Source of the DNA: an uncultured Prevotellaceae bacterium
GTDB lineage: Bacteria > Bacteroidota > Bacteroidia > Bacteroidales > Bacteroidaceae
Assembly (NCBI GenBank): GCA_900320255.1
Contig: ONRS01000077.1
Coordinates: 1 to 52,290, forward strand
Direction: 5' to 3'
DNA: 52,290 bases
The notes under the pieces are model-generated. The model saw only the letters and a list, made by a program, of their open reading frames with translations. It ran no database searches and was not told the DNA's origin. Shown piece after piece: positions 30,794-40,467 of this stretch (positions are counted from its first letter, which is position 1; each line of letters opens with the position of its first letter). A program made the translations under genes and the position numbers.

Positions 30794-33700
30794 TTAATCC
30801 AGGCTTCCACCTAATTCCTTATAGCGGGTCATGAGCTCGATGAGTTCGTTCATGTACTTGTCTGATTGTGCTGGAGCAGCTTGTTCAATAACCATGTTGA
30901 GCTGTTGGAGCACATAGAAGTGCATGAAGTTCTCGTCGTCGGCAGATACGACGCGTCCGCTGTTCATGTTATTTTTCAGCAGACTGACGGAACGATTCCA
31001 TATAGGCTGTACAAACTCCACCATCTTGAGGCTCTTGATGAGCGAAGGATCAGACTTCGATGCTATCTCGGCACAGTTCTGGAGCACGTAGAAGTTGAGC
31101 ATCAGCTCGCGATGAGACGACAGGAACCAAACGTCTGGCTGGTTGTAGTAGTAAGTGATGTACTGCGAAGAGCGTTTCCAGAGGTTCCTCAAATGCTCAC
31201 CAACCATTTTCTTGTCACCAACGGCGGCATAGCCCTTGGTGATTTCGAGCGTGCCAGAGTCATAACAGTCGGGAACATTAAAGTTTGGAATCATCTTCTC
31301 GCTGTAGGCCAGTGCCTTCTTTGCTTCTTCGAGTCGTCCTTTCTCAACCAACTTGGTAATGAGCTGTGCAAAGATGCGACGGTGGGTGTAGCACATGCGC
31401 ATGACGGTTTCGTCAAGATAGAGGCCCGGTTTGTCGAGTCCGCCAAACTTGAACTTGTTCATCACTACGTCGTAAGTCTTGTCAATGTCGAAGTTCTCGG
31501 TGCCCTCCACGTTAGTGGCAAAGGGCGTAATGCGGTTAACAAGACCTTCCTGCACGAAGTTGTCGCCCAGGTTCATGTAGTTTTCTGCACCTACTGTCAT
31601 GGCCACATAGATAGGACGCTCCCAGTTGCATTGTGCAATCATTTCGAGCATCATCAGGTCGTTCTTGTAGAGCGTGTTGCGGCCACTTAGTGAAATAGCC
31701 ATACGCTCAGGAATGGAGTCGCCCTGCAACAGCATGCCGCTCTTGCGCACGGCTTGCTTGTCGATGGTCATGTAAATGGTGTCGGTGGGGATGACGTGTA
31801 TGGGATTGCCCTCGCCCATGACAAACTCCATGATTTCGCGCTGATGATCATTGATGTCGTTGCGCACCCAGAACTTCAGGATGTTCTTCAGCTCGAACGG
31901 GTCATCGCCGAACACTTCGCGAGCCTCGTTAGGATATTCCTTGTAGAGTGCCCTGAGGCTCTCCTTTACTTCGGGTACTACCTGTACATAGTCGTTGGCA
32001 CGGCCTGCATACTGAATACGCGGCCAGGTGATGGGCACGCTCGGAGAATCGTAAGCCGGACGCACCATCTGGTCGATATACCAGTCGGTCTGCAGGTAGC
32101 TCAGGTTACAAACACGGGCATCCGTGCGCACTCCCTCCACATCCTGGTTGTACCAAAGTGGGAAGGTGTCGTTATCACCATTCGTGAAGACAATGGGGTT
32201 GCCTTCTTCCTGCAAGGACATGAGGTAGTTCTGACCGAAGTCGCTACAGGTGTAACGGCCTGAGCGGTCGTGGTCGTCCCATGTCTGGCTAACCATCTGG
32301 ATGGGAACAGCTATCGCTGCTACAGAAACTATCGCTGCGATGGCGACGGGGTTGACTTTCTTCAGGTAGCGACGGGCTAATTCGTAGAGTGCTGCCACAC
32401 CCATGCCACACCAGATGGCGTAGGCATAGAACGAGCCGGCGTAGGCATAGTCACGTTCACGGGGCTGGTTGGGTGTCTGGTTCAGGTAGATGACGATGGC
32501 CAGGCCGGTCATGAAGAACAGGAAGAAGACCACCCAGAACTGACGGATGCCCTTCTGCTGTTTCATGAGCGACTGCCAGAAGAGTCCCAGCAGTCCGAGA
32601 ATGAGCGGCAGGCAGTAGAAGACGTTATGTCCCTTATTGTTCTTCAGGTCGTCAGGCAGGTTGTCTTGGTTACCCAGACGCATGTCGTCGAATGCCGAGA
32701 TACCAGTAATCCAGTTGCCGTGTTCCGGTTCGCCGTTTCCTTGAATGTCGTTCTGGCGGCCGGCGAAGTTCCACATGAAGTAGCGCCAATACATGAAGTT
32801 GCACTGGTAGGTAATGAAGAACCAGATGTTGTCAATTTGTGACGGCATCTTCACCGTCATCTGTTCTCCGCAGCGGTCGTAGGGAACCTCGCTGCCGTCA
32901 ACACCGTTCATCCACTGCTCGTAGGACTGAGCATGACCTGCATCCCACATACGTGGGAACAGCATGTTCTGTGCATATTGGTAACGGTCCTTCGTGCTAA
33001 CAACGAAGTATTCGTCTTTCTCGTCAGCAGAAGCTTTCTCCTTACGCTGATAGACAGGGTCACCCCCCTTCACAACGGGTTTGCAATAGTTGCCTTCAGT
33101 ACGGAGTTCAACCTGTGAGGTGTAGGCCTGACCGTAGAATAAGGGGTACTGACCATACTGTTCACGACCCATGTATTCACCCAGAGTGAAAAAGTCCTCG
33201 GGAGAGTTCTGGTCCATGGGCGGGTTGGCAGACGAACGAATGACGATGACAGCATACGATGAATAACCAATCATCAGCATCAGCAGGCACAGCAGTGACG
33301 TGTTCTTGATGCGGGCAGAAACAAACGGCTTGCCGGATTTCTTCCACTGCAGGCCAAAGAACAGTGCTGCCAGCACAACAAAGCCAAACAATACCGAGAG
33401 CAGGCTCCAGCCAGTAAACGGAATACCCAGCAGTCCGACAGACAGTGTAAAGGCCAGGTTCTGACGCAGGGAACTGCGGTCGGTATAGGTTTCATAGATA
33501 GCCCAGATGGTAACGCCGATAAGCACCAGCATATAGATAATCTCACCTGTGTCGAACGGACAGCCAAGGGTGTTGACGAAGAAAAGTTCGAACCATCCGC
33601 CTACACGTACGATTCCGGGAACGACACCATAGAGCACGGCGGCGAGAATAAGAACCGAAACACCAAGGGCAATGAGTGAGCCGCGCAGGTCCTTTGATGC

Positions 33701-34342
33701 ATCCTGGTGCTGATAGCGACGGTAGTACCACACAAGCACAATGGCTGGCAGACAAAGCAGGTTCAGCAGGTGGACACCGATGGAGAGACCGGTCATGTAG
33801 AAAATGAGTATGAGCCAACGGTCGGCATGCGGCTCGTCAGCATGGTCTTCCCACTTCAGAATGAGCCAGAACACGACAGCGGTGAACGCTGACGAATAGG
33901 CGTAAACCTCACCTTCAACCGCCGAGAACCAGAATGTGTCACTGAAGGCATAGATGAGTGCACCCACCATGCCTGAAGCCTCAATGGCAATGGTCTTGGC
34001 TGTTGTCAGCTCGTCCCAGTTATCGATGAGCAACCGTCGCACAAGGTGAGTGATGGTCCAGAAAAGGAACAAAATGGTAACAGCCGAAAGCAATGCGCTC
34101 ATGGTATTGACCATACGTGCTACCTGACTGGGATCACTGACCAACTGCGAGAACAGGTTGGCAGTAAGCATGAAGAAGGGTGCTCCGGGTGGGTGTCCGA
34201 CTTCGAGTTTATAACCAGTAGAAATAAATTCCGGGCAGTCCCAGAAAGAAGCTGAGGGTTCGATAGTGGAGATGTAGCAGAAGGCGGCTATCAGAAATGC
34301 CAGCCAGCCCAGTGCGTTATCCACCAGTCTAAATTGTTTCAT
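30794..34342 (-). CDS. DUF2723 family membrane protein
   Basis: A 1182-residue protein. The first half has about ten transmembrane segments, starting FRLVDNALGWLAFLIAAFCYI and with the family segment FWDCPEFISTGYKLEVGHPPGAPFFML; this part resembles protein O-mannosyltransferase-like (GT-C) enzymes. The second half (from about residue 690) is a large soluble region, probably periplasmic. DUF2723 proteins occur widely in Bacteroidota with no proven reaction; glycosyltransfer onto envelope proteins is a plausible inference. It has its own -7 box (34374-34381), separate from the operon upstream. Confidence 0.9.
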   Translation of the reverse strand: MKQFRLVDNALGWLAFLIAAFCYISTIEPSASFWDCPEFISTGYKLEVGHPPGAPFFMLTANLFSQLVSDPSQVARMVNTMSALLSAVTILFLFWTITHLVRRLLIDNWDELTTAKTIAIEASGMVGALIYAFSDTFWFSAVEGEVYAYSSAFTAVVFWLILKWEDHADEPHADRWLILIFYMTGLSIGVHLLNLLCLPAIVLVWYYRRYQHQDASKDLRGSLIALGVSVLILAAVLYGVVPGIVRVGGWFELFFVNTLGCPFDTGEIIYMLVLIGVTIWAIYETYTDRSSLRQNLAFTLSVGLLGIPFTGWSLLSVLFGFVVLAALFFGLQWKKSGKPFVSARIKNTSLLCLLMLMIGYSSYAVIVIRSSANPPMDQNSPEDFFTLGEYMGREQYGQYPLFYGQAYTSQVELRTEGNYCKPVVKGGDPVYQRKEKASADEKDEYFVVSTKDRYQYAQNMLFPRMWDAGHAQSYEQWMNGVDGSEVPYDRCGEQMTVKMPSQIDNIWFFITYQCNFMYWRYFMWNFAGRQNDIQGNGEPEHGNWITGISAFDDMRLGNQDNLPDDLKNNKGHNVFYCLPLILGLLGLFWQSLMKQQKGIRQFWVVFFLFFMTGLAIVIYLNQTPNQPRERDYAYAGSFYAYAIWCGMGVAALYELARRYLKKVNPVAIAAIVSVAAIAVPIQMVSQTWDDHDRSGRYTCSDFGQNYLMSLQEEGNPIVFTNGDNDTFPLWYNQDVEGVRTDARVCNLSYLQTDWYIDQMVRPAYDSPSVPITWPRIQYAGRANDYVQVVPEVKESLRALYKEYPNEAREVFGDDPFELKNILKFWVRNDINDHQREIMEFVMGEGNPIHVIPTDTIYMTIDKQAVRKSGMLLQGDSIPERMAISLSGRNTLYKNDLMMLEMIAQCNWERPIYVAMTVGAENYMNLGDNFVQEGLVNRITPFATNVEGTENFDIDKTYDVVMNKFKFGGLDKPGLYLDETVMRMCYTHRRIFAQLITKLVEKGRLEEAKKALAYSEKMIPNFNVPDCYDSGTLEITKGYAAVGDKKMVGEHLRNLWKRSSQYITYYYNQPDVWFLSSHRELMLNFYVLQNCAEIASKSDPSLIKSLKMVEFVQPIWNRSVSLLKNNMNSGRVVSADDENFMHFYVLQQLNMVIEQAAPAQSDKYMNELIELMTRYKELGGSLD

Positions 34343-34373
34343 TCGTTTTTCTATTATTTATAAATAATGAGTG

Positions 34374-34381
34374 CAAAGTTA
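34374..34381 (-). promoter_or_regulatory. -7 box of the DUF2723 gene
   Basis: TAACTTTG on the minus strand, 31 bases before the start codon. Upstream is an AT-rich repeat rather than a clear -33 box. Confidence 0.6.
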
Positions 34382-34386
34382 AGAAA

Positions 34387-34421
34387 TAATTATGAATTAT
34401 GAATGATGAATTATGAATTAT
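34387..34421. repeat. AATTATGAATTATGAAT repeat
   Basis: Three to four copies of an AATTATGA unit lie between the yqaA-like stop codon and the DUF2723 promoter. The same type covers the recG start. Confidence 0.7.
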
Positions 34422-34874
34422 TTACATAAAAAGGCTGGTACCATAGATGACGAGGACGTAACGAACCAGCTTTCCGACCAAGATGGCCGTGAAAGTCAGG
34501 GGGATGTTTGAACGCATCAGTCCCAAAGCCACCGTGATGGCTGAGCCGAGCAGCGGAATCCAAGCCAGCAGACCCATCCATGCTCCCCAGCGGGCAACCC
34601 ACCGGCGTGCGCGGTCGAGCTTTTCACGTTTCACCTTCAGGTAACGCTCAATCCACTCCATCTTGCCCATGCGTCCGATGAAGTAGTTGATGATGCTGCC
34701 GATGAAATTGCCTAACGTGCCCCAGAAAATGAGTGCCCAGGGATCCAGACCTGCCACATAGAGCGCAGCCATGACCGTCTCGCTGTTAAACGGGAGCACG
34801 CTTCCGGCTAAGATGGCCCCGACGAAGAGTCCGGCATAGCCCCAGTCGGTCAAAGTTGCGATAAACTCATCCAT
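34422..34874 (-). CDS. YqaA-like DedA/VTT membrane protein
   Basis: A 150-residue membrane protein with four hydrophobic segments and the VTT/SNARE-associated core: GYAGLFVGAILAGSVLPFNSETVMAALYVAG, then GNFIGSIINYFIGRMG and LAWIPLLGSAITVALG. The family is linked to lipid scrambling or undecaprenyl phosphate recycling. The gene overlaps the preceding membrane protein by 25 bases and is the last of a six-gene operon. Confidence 0.9.
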   Translation of the reverse strand: MDEFIATLTDWGYAGLFVGAILAGSVLPFNSETVMAALYVAGLDPWALIFWGTLGNFIGSIINYFIGRMGKMEWIERYLKVKREKLDRARRWVARWGAWMGLLAWIPLLGSAITVALGLMRSNIPLTFTAILVGKLVRYVLVIYGTSLFM

Positions 34875-35788
34875 AGGTTGATGGCGGTTACGGTGAATGT
34901 TACAGCAAGAATGACGTAGAAGGCAATGTTGGTCCAGCGCGTGTGGGTAAGGGCAATGAAATGCGCCACGAGGGGACTGACGCTAATGGTCATGATAGGT
35001 AACAGCAATTCGACGTGTTGCGGCTGGACGGCCAACCAGACGGCCGATGTCCAGAGGAACACATTGAAACAGTCGAAAAGCATACGTGTACGAATCTTGT
35101 CCTGATAACGCTGTCGGGTATAATGCACCATGCCAATAAATCCCAGTACGATGAACAAAACATAGCAGAGCCAGTGGCTGACAGTCCATGACTCGAAGTC
35201 GAAAGGTGTCTCAAACTGTGCCAGTTGTTCGAAGTGGGTGTAGAAACGATCCATGCTATTGGTCCAGAAAACGTAGGGAAGCAACAGCCAGTAAGGTGTC
35301 AAAACACCCAAAAACGAGCCACACAAAGTGCGCCATGAAAGCATTTGCAGGCGGGAACCCATAAGAATCCAGCAAATGGGCAGGAAGTAGAGCACGTGCC
35401 GAAAAATCAGTGAGGCGAGTCCGAACAGACAAAATGCATAGAACGTACTGCCGGGTGACTGCTTGTCCTGATAGTTGCGGAACAGCAGTAACAGGAATGC
35501 AGCAAAGAATAATGTTCCGACACAGGCCTGCCACGAGGGGAACAGAAAAACAGTTGTACACGTCAGTACCAGGAAGGAGCAGGATACCATTCGCGAGTAA
35601 ATGCGAATGAGTGCATTCTGGTTGTTTAGCTCAACCATGAGATATGCCGCTGCAGTGATGCACAGGAACTGTACCCACCACATTTGCGTGACGAGTCCCG
35701 CTGCCAGCCAGATGAGTACGCCGTAAGTGGCTATGACAGGCAGGGCGATGCGGCTTTCTGCTACCTTGTTCTGTGTCCGTTTTAGCAT
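34850..35788 (-). CDS. Polytopic membrane protein of unknown function
   Basis: A 312-residue protein with about eight transmembrane segments, many aromatic residues and no enzymatic motif that I can name. It starts directly after the purD stop codon and overlaps the yqaA-like gene at its end, so it belongs to this operon. I have no confident family. Conservation of position near purD in relatives would be a useful clue. Confidence 0.75.
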   Translation of the reverse strand: MLKRTQNKVAESRIALPVIATYGVLIWLAAGLVTQMWWVQFLCITAAAYLMVELNNQNALIRIYSRMVSCSFLVLTCTTVFLFPSWQACVGTLFFAAFLLLLFRNYQDKQSPGSTFYAFCLFGLASLIFRHVLYFLPICWILMGSRLQMLSWRTLCGSFLGVLTPYWLLLPYVFWTNSMDRFYTHFEQLAQFETPFDFESWTVSHWLCYVLFIVLGFIGMVHYTRQRYQDKIRTRMLFDCFNVFLWTSAVWLAVQPQHVELLLPIMTISVSPLVAHFIALTHTRWTNIAFYVILAVTFTVTAINLWMSLSQL

Positions 35789-37057
35789 TTACAGGTCTGC
35801 TCCGATGTCTCTTCTGAAGTACTTGTCCTTAAACTGAATCTTCTGGGCTTCGGTGAACGACTTTGCCAATGCTTCAGCTTTGTCCTTGCCGTATGAGGAA
35901 ACAGCAATGACACGTCCGCCGTTGGTGACGACTTGAGATTTAGAGAGCGCTGTTCCGGCATGGAAGACGATGCTGCCCTCTACTTGGTCAATACCCGTAA
36001 TTTCGTAGCCTTTCTTATAAGCTTCGGGGTAGCCGCCTGAAACCAGCATGACACAAACAGCTGCACGATTGTCGAACTCCACTTCTTTCTCGTTCAAATT
36101 GCCGTTGGCCACGCCTTCGAACAAGTCAACGATGTCTGATTTCAGCCGCAGCATAACGGTTTCTGTCTCGGGGTCGCCCATGCGGCAGTTGTATTCAATG
36201 ACCATGGGGTCGCCCGTCACATTGATAAGACCAAAGAATATAAAGCCCTTGTAATCAATGCCTTCTGCGGCCAGTCCCTCGACTGTGGGGCGTATAATGC
36301 GGTCTTCCACTTTCTGCATCCATTCTTTTGTAGCGAAAGGAACAGGGCTCACGCTACCCATACCACCAGTGTTCAGACCCGTGTCACCCTCTCCAATACG
36401 CTTATAGTCTTTGGCCTCCGGCAAAATCTGGTAGTGCTTACCGTCGGTTAGTACAAAGACCGAGCACTCAATACCGCTGAGGAACTCCTCAATGACCACA
36501 CGGCTGGATGCGTTGCCAAACATACCGCCCAGCATTTCCTTCAGCTCCTTCTTGGCATCTTCCAGAGTAGGGAGAATCAGTACGCCCTTGCCGGCACACA
36601 GACCGTCAGCCTTCAGCACATAGGGAGGCTGCAGGGTTTCCAGGAAAGCGAGTCCTTCCTGAAGGTGTTCCCCGTCAAAGGTCTCGTAACGGGCTGTCGG
36701 AATATGGTGGCGCTGCATGAAGCCTTTGGCGAAGTCCTTTGAGCCTTCGAGCACGGCACCAGCCTTCGACGGACCAATAACGGGAATAAGCTTTGTGCGC
36801 GCATCGGCCTTCAGGTCGTCGTAAATACCTTTTACCAAGGGGTCTTCCGGGCCTACTACGACCATGCTAATCTGCTTCTCGACGCAGAACTGCTTGATGG
36901 CTTCAAAGTCATCAGCTTTTATCGGCACATTCTCGCCCACATTGCCAGTGCCTCCGTTGCCTGGCGCAATATAGAGTTTCTCACACTTGCTGCTCTGAGC
37001 AATCTTCCACGCAAGCGCATGCTCGCGACCGCCGCTTCCTAACAGTAATATCTTCAT
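35789..37057 (-). CDS. purD: Phosphoribosylamine--glycine ligase
   Basis: A 422-residue ATP-grasp enzyme that joins 5-phosphoribosylamine with glycine, the second step of purine synthesis. The family start [48 protein letters not shown] and the metal-site segment [11 protein letters not shown] are intact. It is 37 bases after serB; serine from that pathway supplies glycine, so the pairing of serB and purD fits metabolism. Confidence 0.96.
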   Translation of the reverse strand: MKILLLGSGGREHALAWKIAQSSKCEKLYIAPGNGGTGNVGENVPIKADDFEAIKQFCVEKQISMVVVGPEDPLVKGIYDDLKADARTKLIPVIGPSKAGAVLEGSKDFAKGFMQRHHIPTARYETFDGEHLQEGLAFLETLQPPYVLKADGLCAGKGVLILPTLEDAKKELKEMLGGMFGNASSRVVIEEFLSGIECSVFVLTDGKHYQILPEAKDYKRIGEGDTGLNTGGMGSVSPVPFATKEWMQKVEDRIIRPTVEGLAAEGIDYKGFIFFGLINVTGDPMVIEYNCRMGDPETETVMLRLKSDIVDLFEGVANGNLNEKEVEFDNRAAVCVMLVSGGYPEAYKKGYEITGIDQVEGSIVFHAGTALSKSQVVTNGGRVIAVSSYGKDKAEALAKSFTEAQKIQFKDKYFRRDIGADL

Positions 37058-37093
37058 TGTCTTTTTGTTATGTTGGTGTATCGTTTTGTCAGT

Positions 37094-38323
37094 TTATAAT
37101 TTTCCCTGCTCTCCGAGATAAGAGTCCTTGAAGCCAAGGAAATAGAGCACACCGTCAAGCCCAATGGTGTTGATGCTCTGCTCAGCATTTGCTACCACAC
37201 GGGGCTTGGCGTGGAAGGCAATGCCTAAGCCTGCGGCACTAATCATTGGCAGGTCGTTGGCACCGTCGCCCACGGCAATGGTCTGCGCCAGGTTGACTTT
37301 CTCTACCTGTGCGATGAGCTTCAGCAGTTCCGCTTTACGATGACCGTCAACCACTTCGCCCACATAGCGACCCGTCAGTTTTCCGTCTTCACCTATCTCC
37401 AACTCGTTGGCATAGACATAGTCGATGCCGTAGCGGCGTTGCAGGTATTCCCCGAAGTAGGTGAATCCACCGGAGAGGATGGCAATCTTATAGCCACAAG
37501 TCTTCAAAATCGACATCAGGCGGTCAACGCCCTCGGTGATAGGCAGATGTTCCGCAATGTCCTGCATGACGCTTACGTCGAGCCCCTTGAGCAGGGCAAC
37601 ACGGCGTGTAAAACTCTCCTTGAAGTCTATTTCGCCACGCATCGCACTCTCGGTGATGGCGCGAACCTCTGCGCCGACGCCATTGCGCTCGGCCAGTTCG
37701 TCAATGCACTCTGTCTGTATGAGTGTGGAGTCCATATCGAAGCAGATGAGTCGGCGCATACGGCGGAACATGTCATCACGCTGGAAAGAGAAGTCGATCT
37801 CCATCTTTTGTGAGAGCTTCATCAGTTCCGACTGCATGAGGTGGCGGTCTGTAGGTTCACCACGCAGTGAGAACTCAATGCAGGCTCGGACATGTTTGGT
37901 CGGATTTTTAATGCTCTTGCGTCCTGTCAGTCGGAGGATGGAGTCAATGTTCAGTCCCTGATTGGCAATGATGCGTGTGGCAGCCTCAATCTGACGGGCT
38001 TCCAGCTGGCGTCCCATGACCATGAGAATGTATCGGTTCTTGCCCTGATGGCCTACCCAGTCTTCATACTCGTCGTCTCCGATGGGTGAGAACCCGATGT
38101 TCACCCCCAGTTCTGTGGCCTTGAAGAGCAGCTCCTTCATGGCCAGTCCGCTCTTCATTTCGTCCATGCGAATGAGAATACCCAGCGACAGGGTGGAGTG
38201 GATGTCGGCCTGTCCGATGTCAAGTATCTGTGCATCGTAATGGGCCAGAATACTCATGACACTGGCGGTCAGTCCGGGGCGGTCTTGTCCGGTAATACGT
38301 ACAAGGATTTGTTCTTTCTTCAT
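37094..38323 (-). CDS. serB: Phosphoserine phosphatase with N-terminal ACT domains
   Basis: A 409-residue cytoplasmic enzyme that releases serine from phosphoserine. The N-terminal half (about residues 1-170) has two ACT-like domains (LVRITGQDRPGLTASVMSILAHYDAQILDIGQ), likely serine sensors. The HAD catalytic part has FDMDSTLIQTE (nucleophile and acid), LSGGF and GDGANDLPM. The long ACT-bearing form is typical in this phylum. The start overlaps the DPP IV stop by 4 bases (ATGA), implying coupling. Confidence 0.95.
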   Translation of the reverse strand: MKKEQILVRITGQDRPGLTASVMSILAHYDAQILDIGQADIHSTLSLGILIRMDEMKSGLAMKELLFKATELGVNIGFSPIGDDEYEDWVGHQGKNRYILMVMGRQLEARQIEAATRIIANQGLNIDSILRLTGRKSIKNPTKHVRACIEFSLRGEPTDRHLMQSELMKLSQKMEIDFSFQRDDMFRRMRRLICFDMDSTLIQTECIDELAERNGVGAEVRAITESAMRGEIDFKESFTRRVALLKGLDVSVMQDIAEHLPITEGVDRLMSILKTCGYKIAILSGGFTYFGEYLQRRYGIDYVYANELEIGEDGKLTGRYVGEVVDGHRKAELLKLIAQVEKVNLAQTIAVGDGANDLPMISAAGLGIAFHAKPRVVANAEQSINTIGLDGVLYFLGFKDSYLGEQGKL

Positions 38324-40467
38324 TTCAGATAGTCTTCAAAATACTGGGTAATACGTTCATGCAGGTGCACGCTCTGATGGCCACGCATGTTGTGGGGCTC
38401 ACCAGGATAGACGAAGAAGTCAGGCTGTGTGCCAGCCTCGATGCAGGCGGCAAGGAATGAGAGACAATGCTGAGGCACCACGGTGTCGTCGTTATAGCCT
38501 GTAATGATTTGCAGCTTGCCCTTCAGGTTCTTGGCCTGTTTCAGGAGTGATGTCTTCTTGTAACCCTCGGGGTTCGTCTGCGGGGTGTCCATGTAACGCT
38601 CGCCGTACATCACCTCGTACCACTGCCAGTCAATGACAGGGCCTCCTGCCACGCCAACCTTGAATACGTCAGGGTAGTTGACCATAAGGCTGATGGTCAT
38701 GAAACCGCCAAACGACCAGCCGTGGACGCCAATACGGTCAGCATCGACGAAGGGCAGCGACTTGAGGTACTTAATGCCCTCCATCTGGTCCTGCATCTCC
38801 ACTTGCCCGAGTTGTCGGAAGGTAACCTGCTCGAAAGCTTTTCCCCGATACTGTGAGCCGCGGTTGTCAAGGATAAAGAGCACATAGCCCTTCTGCGCCA
38901 TATAGGTCTCCCACGAACGGCTTCCCCAGCGGTAGCTTGCCTCCACATTGTTTGCATGGGGGCCTCCATAGACATAGACAACGGTGGGGTATTTCTTCGT
39001 TGCGTCGAAGTCAGCAGGTTTCACCATGCGCCAATAGAGGTCAGTCACTCCGTCGGCTGCCTTCAGCGTTCCGCTTTCGTACGTGGGAAGCTGGTAACCC
39101 TGTTCCTTACACGGGTCGTTGGCATTCAGGATGGTTGAGTGTTGAGCGTGGAGGGTGGAGCGTTGCATGTCAATGAGGTCAATGCGGCGTGGCACGTCAG
39201 GTGCCGAGTATTTGTCGGCCAGCATCGTGCCGCTCGTTGAAAGCATGGCGTTGTGTACACCCTTGCCGTTGTCCAGACGTGTCATCTTGCCATTCTTTGT
39301 GCTGACGGCATAGTGGTTGTGGCAAAGCGGATGGTCTGCGTTGGCTTTGATGATGACCGCCTTTTCCTTCGTGTTAAAGCCCAGCACGTCCATGACGACA
39401 AACGCCCCGCTGGTCAGCTGGCGAATCATTTTTCCCTCCTTATTATATATATAAAGATGGTTATATCCGTCGCGCTGGCTTTGCAAGATAAACTTGTCGT
39501 CATCCCATGGCAGGAACATGATAGGATGCATGGGCTCCACATAACAGTCGTCCGTCTCACGGTAGAGCTCGCTCAGCCGTTCGCCTGTGGCAGCATAGCT
39601 GACCAGGCGGCAGTCGTTCTGGTCGCGGTTCAGTTCAAACATGTAGATGGTCTTAGAGTCGGGGCTCCACGCAATATTGGTGAAGTAGCGGTCCGTCGGG
39701 TCGCCAGCCTGCAGGTAAGTGGTCTTGCCCGTCTCCAGGTCATAAACCCCAACAGTTACTTTGTGGCTGGTCTCGCCGGCCATCGGGTATTTGTCGGGCA
39801 CATATTCTGCCGTGCGGTGGAAGATGTCAACCTGTGGGTAGTCAGTCACCATGCTCTGGTCCATGCGATAGAATGCCAGTTTCTTGCCGTTGGGGCTCCA
39901 GAAGGTGCCCTTCTCTATGCCGAACTCATTACGGTGCACGCTTTGTCCATAGACTATTTCCCTGCTGCCGTCTGTAGTCAGCTGGTGCTCAGCATCGTCA
40001 GCAGTGCGAACAAAAAGCTGGTTGTCCTTGACGTAGGCCACGGCGCGCGACTGGGCATTCCAGTCGCTATTGTTCTCGCCAGCAGTGGTCTGGCGCCACT
40101 CCACGCTTTTCTTTCCGAAGTCGTATAGCACGCGCTGCCGGCTGTTGCTCAGCAGCACCAGTGTCTGGTCGGGGTAGGGGTACTGTGCAGAGTAGGCACT
40201 ATGCCAGTCGTCACCAATGTCGCTGAGCTGAAAAACCGCCTCGTGAGTACCGTCGGCATGCAGCTTTCCGCCTTCCTCGGCATCCAGATACATCAGCTCG
40301 TCACCCCACCAGGTAAACCATAGGTTCTTGGGCTGTAGGTTATAGAAGTTGTTACCTCCCCAATTCAGGTCTTCGAGGGTGAAAAGCTTGTTCTGGGCTG
40401 TCATTGGTATGCTAATAAAAAGAATGGCTGTCAGGAACAACCATTTCTTCAGGTCAGTTCTCGTCAT
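38320..40467 (-). CDS. Dipeptidyl peptidase IV (S9B family)
   Basis: A 715-residue exported peptidase with a signal peptide (residues 4-24, ending MTAQ), an eight-bladed propeller and a C-terminal alpha/beta-hydrolase. The catalytic serine is in GWSFGG (about residue 582), aspartate in GYNDDTVV and histidine in GEPHNMRG. It removes X-Pro dipeptides from peptides in the periplasm or at the surface. ATG 40467 overlaps the methyltransferase end. About 10 residues near 437 (QRSTLHAQHST) are encoded by a repeat at 39134-39165 that shares 25 exact bases with DUF5686. Confidence 0.94.
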   Translation of the reverse strand: MTRTDLKKWLFLTAILFISIPMTAQNKLFTLEDLNWGGNNFYNLQPKNLWFTWWGDELMYLDAEEGGKLHADGTHEAVFQLSDIGDDWHSAYSAQYPYPDQTLVLLSNSRQRVLYDFGKKSVEWRQTTAGENNSDWNAQSRAVAYVKDNQLFVRTADDAEHQLTTDGSREIVYGQSVHRNEFGIEKGTFWSPNGKKLAFYRMDQSMVTDYPQVDIFHRTAEYVPDKYPMAGETSHKVTVGVYDLETGKTTYLQAGDPTDRYFTNIAWSPDSKTIYMFELNRDQNDCRLVSYAATGERLSELYRETDDCYVEPMHPIMFLPWDDDKFILQSQRDGYNHLYIYNKEGKMIRQLTSGAFVVMDVLGFNTKEKAVIIKANADHPLCHNHYAVSTKNGKMTRLDNGKGVHNAMLSTSGTMLADKYSAPDVPRRIDLIDMQRSTLHAQHSTILNANDPCKEQGYQLPTYESGTLKAADGVTDLYWRMVKPADFDATKKYPTVVYVYGGPHANNVEASYRWGSRSWETYMAQKGYVLFILDNRGSQYRGKAFEQVTFRQLGQVEMQDQMEGIKYLKSLPFVDADRIGVHGWSFGGFMTISLMVNYPDVFKVGVAGGPVIDWQWYEVMYGERYMDTPQTNPEGYKKTSLLKQAKNLKGKLQIITGYNDDTVVPQHCLSFLAACIEAGTQPDFFVYPGEPHNMRGHQSVHLHERITQYFEDYLK
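39134..39165. repeat. GTTGAGCGTGGAGGGTGGAG repeat inside DPP IV
   Basis: 39141-39165 matches 48169-48193 exactly over 25 bases when one is reverse-complemented. In DPP IV it encodes QRSTLHAQ; in DUF5686 it is read in a different frame. Confidence 0.8.
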
